Source: Panagrolaimus kolymaensis (taxonomy: Eukaryota > Nematoda > Chromadorea > Rhabditida > Panagrolaimidae). Taken from it: a DNA stretch of 64,000 nt. Position numbers and translations under genes: made by a program. The DNA lies in assembly GCA_028622995.1 (NCBI GenBank), contig JAJQJQ010000014.1:4340001-4404000 (forward strand), in the 5' to 3' direction. The notes below the pieces were generated by a model that did no database searches, was not told the DNA's origin, and saw nothing but the letters and a program-made list of their open reading frames with translations. Positions 1-9,963 of the stretch are shown here, piece by piece (the stretch's first letter is position 1; the number at the start of each line of letters is the position of its first letter).

Positions 1-740
1 TTAATTTAAATAAATTATTTTATATGTTACACTTAAACAAACAGCCGCACCGTCTTCGATTTTTAAAAGTTAAAAAAATTTTGGCTGGACAATTAATTAT
101 GTTTAAATCTTTTGCTTAAAATACCTATTTTCAAACATGTTTTGTTTCAGAAATCAATAATAAATAATTTCAAACATTTTGTACACTGAAAAAAAAAATG
201 TCCACTCAAATGTACGGACAAGTAGGAGATTGTACGAAATTGTCCAAATTTTTGGACACAAATTTTTTTTGCACGCTCTTTCGTCCAAAAATTAGGACAA
301 TTTCGTACATCTCCTACCTGTCCGTACCACAAAAAGACGTTGACGGGATGTTTTTTTTTTCAGTGTAACTGATCTTATGATTATTTTTTTTTAGTTTACA
401 CCAATAGATTTTTTTAAATATTGCTGACTATACGAGTTGGCTTTTTCATTTTATCTAATCAAAAATAAAACAAAATTTTGAATTTTTACCTTGTTTTTAT
501 AATCATAATTTTAAAAAAAATTAAATATTTGATAAAGAAGTGGGGTAATAAAAATCGAAGACGGTGCGGCTGTTTGTTTAAGTGTAACATATAAAATAAT
601 TTATTTAAATTAATAAAAAATTTAATCCCATTAGCCGTCTAAAAGCCAAATCAATTAAAATTTAATCTCATCAGCCGTCTACAGTTTTTTTCTCCTGAAC
701 AGCCTTTTATTTTTTTACATTGTAATCCTGTGCACTAATC
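1..740. mobile_element. Inverted-repeat (MITE-like) element A, copy 1, left end cut by window
   Basis: Bases 1-63 are repeated in inverted orientation at about 548-612 (both arms carry a GCCGCACCGTCTTCGAT-type block). The right arm runs on to GTGCACTAATC at 730-740, so the matching outer left arm lies before base 1. The right arm contains two copies of a short motif (TTAATC.CAT.AGCCGTCTA). A second, complete copy lies at 12759-13419. No transposase reading frame is present, so this looks like a non-autonomous element. A second inverted-repeat element is nested at 184-365. Confidence 0.75.
184..365. mobile_element. Nested 182-bp MITE with TA target duplication (Tc1/mariner-like)
   Basis: Terminal inverted repeats begin CACTGAAAAAAAA and end TTTTTTTTCAGTG, and the pairing continues through most of the element (GTACGGACA and TGTCCGTAC blocks near 212 and 320). 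It is flanked by TA at 182-183 and 366-367. The corresponding site in element A copy 2 (read on the minus strand) has a single TA and no insert, so copy 2 gives the empty site. TA duplication is characteristic of the Tc1/mariner superfamily. The element has no coding capacity. Confidence 0.75.
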
Positions 741-1362
741 TTTGAAATTTCTCCCAAAATCATAAACTCGTCTGTGTTATTAAAAAATCTTTGTGGTAAG
801 CATTATTCGTCTACTAAGCAGATGGAAAAAAATATTTATAAAAAGAAAGCTTTTGTACTTGTACACGTCGCTCTTCCAAACTTTAATTAAAAAAGGTTAT
901 GAAATATGGTTGACTCAAATAAAAATAAAACCCTTGGTTTCTGATAAAACACAGCTTTGCACAAAATAACTGTGAATATTTACTGCGCTTTATTTGTGTC
1001 CAAAAAAAAAATGTATTCTGCAAAAATAAGTGTGAATCAACGCAACTTATTTTCCCTTCCCCTTCAATGTGAAAAAAAAAATAGACAAAAAAAGAAACTA
1101 TAAATTTTGTCCCTTTCCTTTTTTAACTGTTTTTGTGCGTGATATCATTCTATTTTTACAGGAAGTCCAGCATCATAAAATAAATTGAAAGTAAACTATA
1201 AAATACAAAATAAAATTTGAGAAGAAAAAAGTGAGTATAAAACGAAAACAAAAAAGTTGAAAATAAAAATAAGTTAAAAGATTCCTTTTCTATTCGAAAC
1301 ATTTAATTTAAGTTTTTGTTGTTTTAATTGGAGGACGACATTGATTTGATTTAATTTTAAAA
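741..1362. other. Non-coding upstream region of the P450 gene
   Basis: AT-rich sequence with poly-A and poly-T runs. I see no open frame with plausible splice sites and no repeat. It should contain the promoter and 5' UTR of the P450 gene starting at 1363. Confidence 0.4.
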
Positions 1363-4249
1363 ATGATTACATTACTTTTAACTGTGGCGGTATTGATAGT
1401 ATCGAGTGGAATAATATATTATTTGTAAGTAATTTTTAACTTTCCATTTCTCAAATTTATGTTTTTATTTTTCTGCTCATTAAAGTGCTAAAAAAGTCAG
1501 AAATTTTTGACTAAAATCTCAATGCATTTCAAAAAATTAAAAAAGAGCCACTAAAAATTATATATTCTTGGAAAAAACTATAGTTTTTGATTCAACTTTT
1601 AAAAATTCCCAAACTTTTGCGTTGAGAATGGTTTTCTTAGAAAATATTTTTATTATTGGATAAAATAAAGAAAAAAATATTAAAATCATGAAACTTTGCT
1701 GGCAAACTTCGAAAATGTAAATTTTTTGGATAAATCGATCGCTTTTTTGTTGTTGCATCAATGAAGCTCAATTTTTTTTGTTTTTTAGAGCAGCACTTTA
1801 TAATTCATCATATTGGAAACGTCGAGGCATCCCTGGTCCACCCATTGAAAACACGATTTATGGACATTATTATGACACTTCCATTTCAAATGAACCAAGT
1901 TGTTTTAAATTTCAAGAATGGACTAAAAATTATGGAAAAGTTTATGGAACTATGGAAGGATGGAGAAAAGTTTTGATTATTTCTGATCCAAAAATGGCTC
2001 ATGAAATGTTTGTTAAAAAATTTGAACATTTTCATGGTCGAAAAATGCAACCCATGGTTGGAAATGTTGATAAAGAAAAAAGAGTTCATGTGTTTATGGC
2101 TCGTGGAGCTCGATGGAAGCGATTGAGAACCATTGCAAATCCAAGTTTTACAGTGAATAATTTAAAACAAGTAAGTCACTTTTGGGAAAAAATTTTGCAT
2201 CAAAAATTTTTATTAAAAAAATAAGAAAATACTTCGCATCGAGAGTTAACGATTTTTTTTAAATTTTCCCTTTGAAATATCACGTAAAAATAATTTTTTT
2301 GAATGTTCGTGTTGTGACAAAAAATATATATAAAATATATACATATTTTTCAGATTCTTCCAACCATCGATGATTCATGTAAAGTAATGATTTCATTTCT
2401 CGATAAAAAATATGCCAACAATCAAGCTTTCAATATTCATCCATATTTTCATGAATTAACCATGGATATTATTTCTCGAATTGCTATGGGTCAAAAAGGC
2501 ACCAAACAATTTGACAACCCTCGAGTTGAACTTGTTAAAGCAGTTTTTAATCGTCAAGGTCCAATTGGAAAATATTCTTATTTAGTTCCAGCTTTGGGTT
2601 CATATCTTAGAATTATTTCATTGATTATGTCTAAATTCAAAGCAAACCCTATGATGCAACTTGTTATGGAACTTTATGGCGCTGTTGAACAAAGAAAAAA
2701 AGAGAGAGTGAGTTTTAAAAAAAAGTTAAAAAACTCCCAAAAGGAGCCGAAACGAGCAGATTTTTATCGGATAAATATTTTTTTGTATTTTTTTGTTGAG
2801 GAATTTAAAAATTTGTTTATTAACAAAATTAATTAACAAAAAATTACTTCAGCCATTTTTTCAGAAATTTAAAGTTTTTTTTCAAAATTTAATGGTTTAT
2901 TAACATTTTTTTAAACACAAACACTTTTTTGAAATTTCTAAAAATAAAAAGTAAATTTTTCTATTCGATAAATTTTTTAGGCTCTCAACAACAATAATTC
3001 ATCCACTGAAACTATCACTACTGGCCCAATTGATTTTATTGATTTGTTTATTGATGCCACAGATGAAAATGTTCATGATGGAGCTTATGAAAAAGCTGGG
3101 ATGAAAGTAACGAAGAAAATGACCACGGATGAAATAGTTGGACAATGTTTTGTATTTTTATTGGCTGGTTTTGATACCACTGCCAATACCCTTGCCACCA
3201 CGGCTTGGTTATTAGCAAAGCATCCAGAAATTCAAAAACAATTGATTGAAGAAATCGATGAAATTTGCCCCACTGAAGATGTAACTTATGAACAATTAAA
3301 TGAATTGCGATTATGTGACGCGGTTATGAAAGAAGCTTTGAGAATGTATCCAATTGCGACTTTGTAAGTTTGCAAGAGAAAAAAAGCTGCTCTTTATTTA
3401 AACTTAAAAAAATTGGCTTGTTTTCCAATTTCGATAAGAAAGTTAATAATTCTAATCGGAAAAAGTTTACAAAAGCTTTTATGTGCAAACTTTAAATATT
3501 TTTTGCCACTTTTCTATCATTTAAAAAAATCTTCTCTTATGACTCTAAAGAACTTGAATGCTTTTTTCTAAAACCGAAAAATTATTTGAAAAAAAGACTT
3601 TTTTTACCTAAATCTTGATTAACTCAATCTAAATCAGACAATATTCAAAAACTAATATATTTAAAAATTGACTTTACTTCTTAGCATTCTTTTTATTTGG
3701 TCGAAGGAAAATTCTATCAAGCCACTAATTAGAGTTATTTTTTTTGCCCTTAATTTTTAGTTTGATTTAATTCTTAGAAAAAATACAATATTATATTTTT
3801 GGTTTTTAAAATCAAAAGAATTTTAATGTTTTCTGGTATTTTTCAAATATATCTAAATTTTTCCCGGTTTTAGTGCCGCTTCACGAGAATGCATGGAAAC
3901 TACAACTTTGGGTGAAACTAAAGTTGAACAAGGCTCATTTGTTGCAGTCGATGTAATGACATTACATTTTGATAAAGAAATTTGGGGTGAAAATGCAAAT
4001 GAATTTTATCCCGTGCGATTTTATGATTTTACCGTGGATCAACAAATGGCTTATTATCCATTTGGTGGAGGGCCAAGAACTTGCATCGGCATTAGACTGG
4101 CTTACATTGAAGAAAAGCTTGCCCTTGTTCGAATATTAAAAAAATACAAATTGATTTCAACAGCTGAGACAGAAGAAAAATTGAAAATGATTGGTCTTTC
4201 TGTTCTCAATCCGGAATCAGTAACAATTAAATTGTTTAAACGTGAATAA
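1363..4249 (+). CDS. Cytochrome P450, CYP3-clan type (CYP13/CYP25-like)
   Basis: Membrane-bound haem monooxygenase, expected in the endoplasmic reticulum, oxidising xenobiotics or endogenous lipophilic substrates. Exons are 1363-1424, 1789-2170, 2354-2707, 2981-3363 and 3874-4249; phases close and give 518 residues, normal for the family. Exon 1 encodes a hydrophobic N-terminal anchor followed by a proline-rich hinge (GIPGPP). The I-helix AGFDTT is at residues 328-333, the K-helix ExxR is EALR (384-387), and the haem loop is [10 protein letters not shown] with the axial Cys at 464. All core motifs are present, so the gene looks functional. The CYP13/CYP25 resemblance is a family-level judgement; the exact subfamily and substrate cannot be read from the sequence. 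AATAAA-type signals follow the stop at about 4300-4330. Confidence 0.93.
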
Positions 4250-4587
4250 TTTTTTCTTTGTTGTATGGTATTTAATTTTTTTAACATTTTAAAAATGAAT
4301 TAATAAAAATTGTAATTAATAAAACCAATAATAAATACCATACAATTAAATCTTTTCCGGGCATTTATGAGTTTTTTTAATTTGGAAAATATGGTTTTAC
4401 AAGTTTCTTTTAAAAAATTTTTTTCTATTTTCTCAATGAGTTATTGCTCGTGGAAATTTATTAAAAATCATTCGTTTGAAGTTGTAAATAAGCAAAAAAA
4501 TTTAATTTACCTAAAAAAACATCTGTTTTCTTTGAATTTTAAAGATCAGTTTTATTAAATTAACAAAAATATTTGACAAAAGTAAAG

Positions 4588-5670
4588 CTAATTATTTAGT
4601 AGAACACTTGATCTCCTTATGGATGGCGGTGGCGGTGGAATGGTGCGAGAAACACTTGGAAGAATTCTTTCTTTTTTGCCCAAACAAATTACATCAAATA
4701 TTTTTTTTATTGAATTTCGATATGCTTTAACGACAGTCAAAATAATGATAACGTCAAAAATGGGATAAAGAGAAATTAAAGCAACAAAAATTTGTGCACC
4801 ATTTTTCATTATTTTCGGTGAACCAATAAATGGAATAAAAAAGCAAGATAACCAAAAAAAACAAATTATTCCAAAAAAATATGTCGTTAGAAATTGAATC
4901 ATGGTAGCTTGAAAAATAAGTTGAAATTGTTTTGAAGTTTTTACTGATAATTTTGAATTTTTTCCTCCACCATTTTTATGTTTAAAATAGTTGTAAAGGA
5001 CAAAAGTGATTATTATAATTCGATAACCACCATAAATGATTCCAAAAAATATATATATCAAGCTTAATGAAACATCCTTGGTATTAAAAGCATATAAAGA
5101 TATTTGAGAATTATTTTCAAATAATAAACCAATATTGTCAACTTTTTCAATAAGCATATTTCTAACATAATCATCATCAATATTTACATATACATAAATT
5201 AGAATAACAATGAGAAAGCTAAATAACGTTAAAGCCAAAAACAAATATGCAAAAAATCTCCTTCTCTTTATTCTTTCATTTCCGAATGAAAGAATTCGAA
5301 AATGTCTTTCCACAATGCTAATTGTTAAAATATCAGTTAAGAATGCAAGTGCAAAACCTATGCTAACTAACATCGTTGCTGAAGTGGTTGAAGACATCGG
5401 ACTCAATAATCCAACAGAGTAAATAATAGGAAAATGTAAAAGTTTGATGGGTTTCCAACATAGCAAAATTACTTCCATTAAAATACAGAAAAAAATATAA
5501 AGAAAAGATAAAATTCGAAAAAATTGCATTTTTTTATCGGTGGTTATAAAAATAATTAAAGCATAAAATAATTCAAGAAATAAACTTAAAATAAATGTAA
5601 AAGTTTCAAAATATTGAAAAATTGAAATAATATCAAAATCAATAATATCCGAAATATTATACTTTTCCAT
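4588..5670 (-). CDS. Srh-like chemoreceptor 1 (Str superfamily GPCR), intronless
   Basis: A 360-residue seven-helix receptor in a single exon. The N-terminus (MEKYNISDIIDF) is followed by hydrophobic segments, a conserved intracellular VERHFRIL after helix 3, QLIFQATMIQ before helix 6, and SLYPIFDVIIILTVVKAYR in helix 7. These match the Srh/Sri branch of the nematode Str superfamily, which contains sensory-neuron chemoreceptors; the ligand is unknown. The two intact paralogues (14634-15922 and 17475-18662) have an intron after codon 185; here the frame runs straight across that point (LLFENNSQISLY), so the intron has been lost precisely. A CACCTG E-box lies 100 bases upstream at 5770-5775. 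Confidence 0.88.
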   Translation of the reverse strand: MEKYNISDIIDFDIISIFQYFETFTFILSLFLELFYALIIFITTDKKMQFFRILSFLYIFFCILMEVILLCWKPIKLLHFPIIYSVGLLSPMSSTTSATMLVSIGFALAFLTDILTISIVERHFRILSFGNERIKRRRFFAYLFLALTLFSFLIVILIYVYVNIDDDYVRNMLIEKVDNIGLLFENNSQISLYAFNTKDVSLSLIYIFFGIIYGGYRIIIITFVLYNYFKHKNGGGKNSKLSVKTSKQFQLIFQATMIQFLTTYFFGIICFFWLSCFFIPFIGSPKIMKNGAQIFVALISLYPIFDVIIILTVVKAYRNSIKKIFDVICLGKKERILPSVSRTIPPPPPSIRRSSVLLNN

Positions 5671-5769
5671 TTTTTGAATTTGACAAAAAATTAAGTAAAA
5701 TAGTTAAACATGCTAGATTAAAAAATATTCTCTATTAACCAAAATATTTATTGATTTAATTTAGGGTTG

Positions 5770-5775
5770 CACCTG
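5770..5775. promoter_or_regulatory. CACCTG E-box upstream of receptor 1
   Basis: TTGCACCTGTC, 100 bases upstream of the start codon at 5670. The same hexamer occurs 89, 103 and 144 bases upstream of the other three receptor copies. In C. elegans an E-box of this type near -100 is reported to drive srh-class receptors in the ADL neuron. The functional role here is inferred. Confidence 0.5.
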
Positions 5776-6601
5776 TCTTATTTTTTTATTGAAAAATCTC
5801 CTTTTTTCTAAAATATTTTTAACATTCAGTGACGCCTTTAATTCTCATTTATATCGTGAAACTTAAAGAAGCATGATGGTAGCAAAAAATTATTTTTCAA
5901 AATATAAACATAAAAGCTTTGCATTAAATCGGCAGTAAAAAAAAGTTTGGTTAACATTAACTATGGATTCTGCTAAAAAAATAAAAAAATAAATATTAAA
6001 GTTTTTTTATTTTATTAATTTTTTTCTCTTCTTCTCGACGATCGATATACGGTAGATAACATTTTTATTTTCGTCCTAACCTTTATATGCTGTTTGTTTA
6101 CTTCTCCGCGCTTTTTCTCTTATTTTTTTTTGTCACAAAATGTTAATTAAAACCATTATAATTTGTATTTCATTGTTAAAAACTACGAAATATAAACATT
6201 TACAAAATAATTTTTTATAAATTTGGATATATTTAAATTTTTTTAACGAGTCTTTCTGTATGCTTAATCTTCTCATTGAATGGTTTTGTTGTTGAAAGGC
6301 TTTTTTGGAAACGTTCTTTTTTATTTGGACAAAATCCGATATATAAAAAGTGAAAAAAGGTTATTTTAAAATTATCTTCTCTTTAAAATAAATATAATTA
6401 AGTTTTGTATTTGTATTCAAATAAAATGTTGTTCACAAAAAAAATGTTTCTGTAATTTTTTTTATGTATGGTCGATGTACCACGCAAGTTTTACTTTACT
6501 AACACATCCTTTCTTTTTTGAAAGTTTTCTATGAATTTTTTTTTTGCACATTCTTTTAGACAAGTTTAGTGCTACTCAATTTTTTGTTATACTAGGCGGG
6601 T

Positions 6602-6620
6602 GGCGCGCCTACGGCGCGCC
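6602..6620. repeat. GC-rich double palindrome
   Basis: Two copies of the perfect palindrome GGCGCGCC, at 6602-6609 and 6613-6620, separated by TAC. The block is almost entirely G/C inside sequence that is more than 70% A/T. It is probably the residue or end of a dispersed repeat; no gene is associated with it. Confidence 0.5.
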
Positions 6621-7123
6621 GAGTAAATGTTACTGTTTCGAAAATATAATGTTTTTTGATTACAGTTTATAATAAGCAGTTCTTAGTAAAATAAGGTCAT
6701 ACATGCTACTATATCTGTGAAATCTTTGTGCATTTTACTCTTTAAAAGTCCTTAAAACTCAATCAAAAATATCCTTAAGATTTTCATTAGTATTTTCATC
6801 AATTTTGGATTATTTCATGACATTTTCTCGTTTTTGATCCTCGGGATAATTCATTCTACGTGTTTCAAAAAAAGGCTTGCTATCAGAGCTTTTTCTTTTT
6901 CTTGAAATCCTCAATCAATCCTTTCTAATAAGACCTTTAAATATTTAAAGCGCTTCAAAATCAACAACCATCGTCATCGCTAACATTCCTTGCAATGCAA
7001 AGTCTTCTGCATTCGTTGCATTCATGTTTATGCAAATTTTATTGCACAAACTCAAGCCATTTTATACAAATTTGTTATTTCCTTTATTTTGTTTTTTTGG
7101 TCATTGAAACCTTCCAATTATAT

Positions 7124-7375
7124 TGGGTCCTTACATCCTCGAAATTATGTCCTTGGACCCTTCCCTTGATATTAGCTCTATTGATATTATTTTATTGGAT
7201 CCTTTATCTGTAATTAGGTCTCTACAATTCGGATCTTGTGCCCTATTTCGACCCCATGCTTTCTCTGGACCCTATCATCTTTTTTTAGTTAACGGATCCT
7301 TCACTTGATTTTGGTCCTTGGATCCTTCCCCAGCTATTATTTCTACGGATACTTGCCTTGATATTAGGTCCTTAA
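7124..7375. repeat. Degenerate tandem repeat with GGATCCTT-like units
   Basis: About six imperfect units resembling GGTCCTTGGATCCTTCC followed by TTGATATTA-like spacers. Spacing is irregular and units are diverged. The short frames crossing it have no coding character. Confidence 0.4.
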
Positions 7376-7844
7376 TGTTTCATCAAAAAAGAAAACAGCC
7401 ACTCATCACCATTTCATTTCCATGAAATCCATGAAATGAGAATGAAAAATCCTATTTTTCGATTTCATTCATGTTTATGCAAATTTTTAACAAATATTAC
7501 CTTTTTTGGTTTTCATTCTTTTTTTGTTTTGTTTTCATGAAATAGTAATAGCAAATTTGCATAGAGGTGACGCACTAACTGACAATGAAAATTGTAGAGA
7601 AGGAAGCTTTTTTTACACATGCTGACAACGGCTAAGGATTAAATTTATTTTAGCCGAAAAAAAAGGTTGTTAAAGCCCACTTTAAAAAATAAATTGGGTT
7701 TTTTCAGCAACCAAAAGTCATTCTTTTTTTTCATTAATATGAAATTTAGATTGTTTTTATGAATTTAACACGCCTGTTTATTTGGCACTTTTTTTATTAA
7801 TAACTTTTAATAAAAAAAAAGCAAAGCCACACAAAAAACTAAAT

Positions 7845-9238
7845 TTAAATGTAAGTTCGCACGCTTGATTTTCTCCTTGAATGATTTTGTTGAACGGTTT
7901 GGGAAACACTTGGAAGAATTCTTTCTTTTTTGCCGAAACAAATTACGTCAAATAATTTCTTCACAGAATTTCGATAACTTTTAACAACCGTCCATACAAT
8001 AATAACATCCACGATAGGATAAAGTGAAGTAAAAGCTAATAAAAATTGTGCTCCATTTTTCATAATTTTCATTGAACAAATAAGTGGAAAAAAGAAAGAT
8101 GAAACCCAAATTATATGGAAAATAGAAAAAATTAGTGTTGTAATTGATTGAATCATGGTGGCTTAAAAAATGAGTTGAAATTGTTTTGAAGTTTTTTGAA
8201 ATATTTTAAAATTTAATCCACCACCATTTTTATGTTTCGAATAATCTTTGAGGACAAACGAGACAAGGATAAATCGATAACAAAGATAAATAGTTCCAAA
8301 AAATAAGAAGGCTACAGCCGTTGAAGTAATGTTAGTTTCTATAGCATACAAGGATGGAGTCTCTAAAATCAATGCACATTTTAAAATTATTAAAAAAACG
8401 ACTTTTGTAAAGGTCTCCCAAAAACTCAAGATATTTTTTTTCATGAAAAAAAAGAAGAAATTATTCTTTTTAGCAAAAAAAATTTACCTTCGAATAATTC
8501 TTTTACATAAGCTACTTTTGATTCGAGCATAGCTCTGACACGATTATCATCAATATTCAAAAATCCATGCAAAGGAATTAAAATTAATAGGCTTAAATAT
8601 GTTAATCCCATAATGAAATATACAATAAATCTCATTTTTTTAATATTTATATTTCCAATAGAAAGAATTCGAAAATGCCTTTCCACAATGCTTATAATTA
8701 ATACATCCATCAAAGATGAAAGTAAAAGTCCAAAAGTAACAAAAAATGTTGCTGAAGTTGTCGACGACATTGGACTCAATAATCCAACAGAGTAAATAAT
8801 AAGAAAATGTAAAAGTTTGATGGGTTTCCAACAAAGTAAAATTGCTTCCATTAAAATACAGAAAAAAATATAAAGAAAAGATAAAATTCGAAAAAATTGC
8901 ATTTTTTTATCGGTGGTTATAAAAATAATTAAAGCATAAAATAATTCAAGAAATAAACTTAAAGGGACATAGCTATTTCATGCCTTTTTTGAAATTTCGA
9001 TAGTGGGGACTGAAAGTTACACTTGGTAAGGCGCGTGTTTGAATTACCGTGTAAGACAGAAAGTGCACGGTAATTCAAACACGCGCCGCCCCAACTGTTC
9101 CTATCAGCCCCAGTATCGAAATTTTCGAAAAGGCATGAAATAGCTATGTCCCTTTAAAATAAATGTAAAAGTTTCAAAATATTGAAATATTGGAATTATA
9201 TCAAAATTAATTATATCAGAAATATTATAAATTTCCAT
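7845..9238 (-). pseudogene. Srh-like chemoreceptor 2, disrupted by a MITE and a nonsense codon
   Basis: Exons are 9238-8488 and 8362-7845, with the intron at the same position as in receptors 3 and 4. Exon 1 is interrupted by a 191-bp element plus a 4-base duplication (8963-9157). Subtracting these 195 bases leaves 556, exactly the exon-1 length of receptors 3 and 4. Exon 2 carries a second lesion: the Gln codon of the conserved QLIFQATMIQ block has become TAA (8163-8165 on the plus strand). The rest of the frame is open to the stop at 7845, so decay is recent. An upstream E-box is kept at 9327-9332. Confidence 0.88.
8963..9153. mobile_element. 191-bp MITE with TTAA target duplication (piggyBac-like)
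   Basis: The ends are AGGGACATAGC and GCTATGTCCCT, with inverted pairing of about 27 bases, and a second internal inverted pair (GCGCGTGTTTGAATTACCGTG with its near-complement) around 9030-9090. It is flanked by TTAA at 8959-8962 and 9154-9157. The intact paralogue at 4588-5670 has a single TTAA at the corresponding place. TTAA duplication is the signature of piggyBac transposition. There is no coding capacity. Confidence 0.85.
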
Positions 9239-9326
9239 TATCCAATTTGAAAAGGATTAAATTATGAATTTGTACGCCCTAAGCAAAAGTACTTAGGCAA
9301 ACAAAATGGCGATTTAATGGAGTTTG

Positions 9327-9332
9327 CACCTG
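9327..9332. promoter_or_regulatory. CACCTG E-box upstream of receptor 2 pseudogene
   Basis: TTTGCACCTGTT, 89 bases upstream of the former start codon at 9238. Same context as upstream of receptor 1. Confidence 0.4.
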
Positions 9333-9564
9333 TTCCATTTATTTCACTGTAAAAAGAAGGAAGGATATTTTAAAAGTTTAATTAATAAATAAATAACTCT
9401 AAACTTTTCTGAAAAATATTGATTTCATTTTACATCCAAATATTTTAAAATAAAAATATTGTAAGTACACAATAATATTGTTTTCACACATGAATTATTA
9501 ACATTCGAAGCATAAAATTTGTCCAAAACATAACTAAAGAAGAAGATGCATTACATATTATCCC

Positions 9565-9595
9565 GCCGCACCCCGAGCGAAGCGAGGGGTGCGGC
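9565..9595. repeat. GC-rich hairpin
   Basis: A 10-bp perfect stem (GCCGCACCCC with GGGGTGCGGC) around an 11-base loop. The right half, GGTGCGGCTGTTT, also occurs in the arms of element A, so the hairpin may be a relic of the same repeat family. The flanking 9239-9966 region holds no gene that I can support. Confidence 0.45.
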
Positions 9596-9963
9596 TGTTT
9601 TAGCAATGAGAACGCCCGATCTGCTAACCGAAATTTATGATTTTTTTTATTTCGTGTAATTATGTTGATATTAGAGGGCTCTTTAGGGTCAATTTTTCGT
9701 CGCATTGACGAATTTTTAAAAAAAATAGAAGGAAGTATAGAAAAAAAGTGCTTAATCACAACATTTTAAAAGTTCACAATGTCCCGCTGAGCGTTGCAGC
9801 AAAGTTAACGCATATTCTGGCTATAAAAATCGTTTTCTCCACCCTCAATTACCTCTATGAGTAAGCTAACTTTAAAAAACATCACATAAAAATAGATGTA
9901 TGCCGCTATGGAAATTTAAATATTTTGATTTAGAGTAAAAATATCATTGGCTAAAGTTCCTTG

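Larger units (their letters stand above)
5776..7844. other. Intergenic region between receptors 1 and 2
   Basis: About 2 kb with no gene that I can support. It holds a GC-rich double palindrome (6602-6620) and a degenerate CCTTGGATCC-type repeat (about 7124-7375), both listed separately. Elsewhere it is poly-T rich with scattered stops. Confidence 0.4.
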
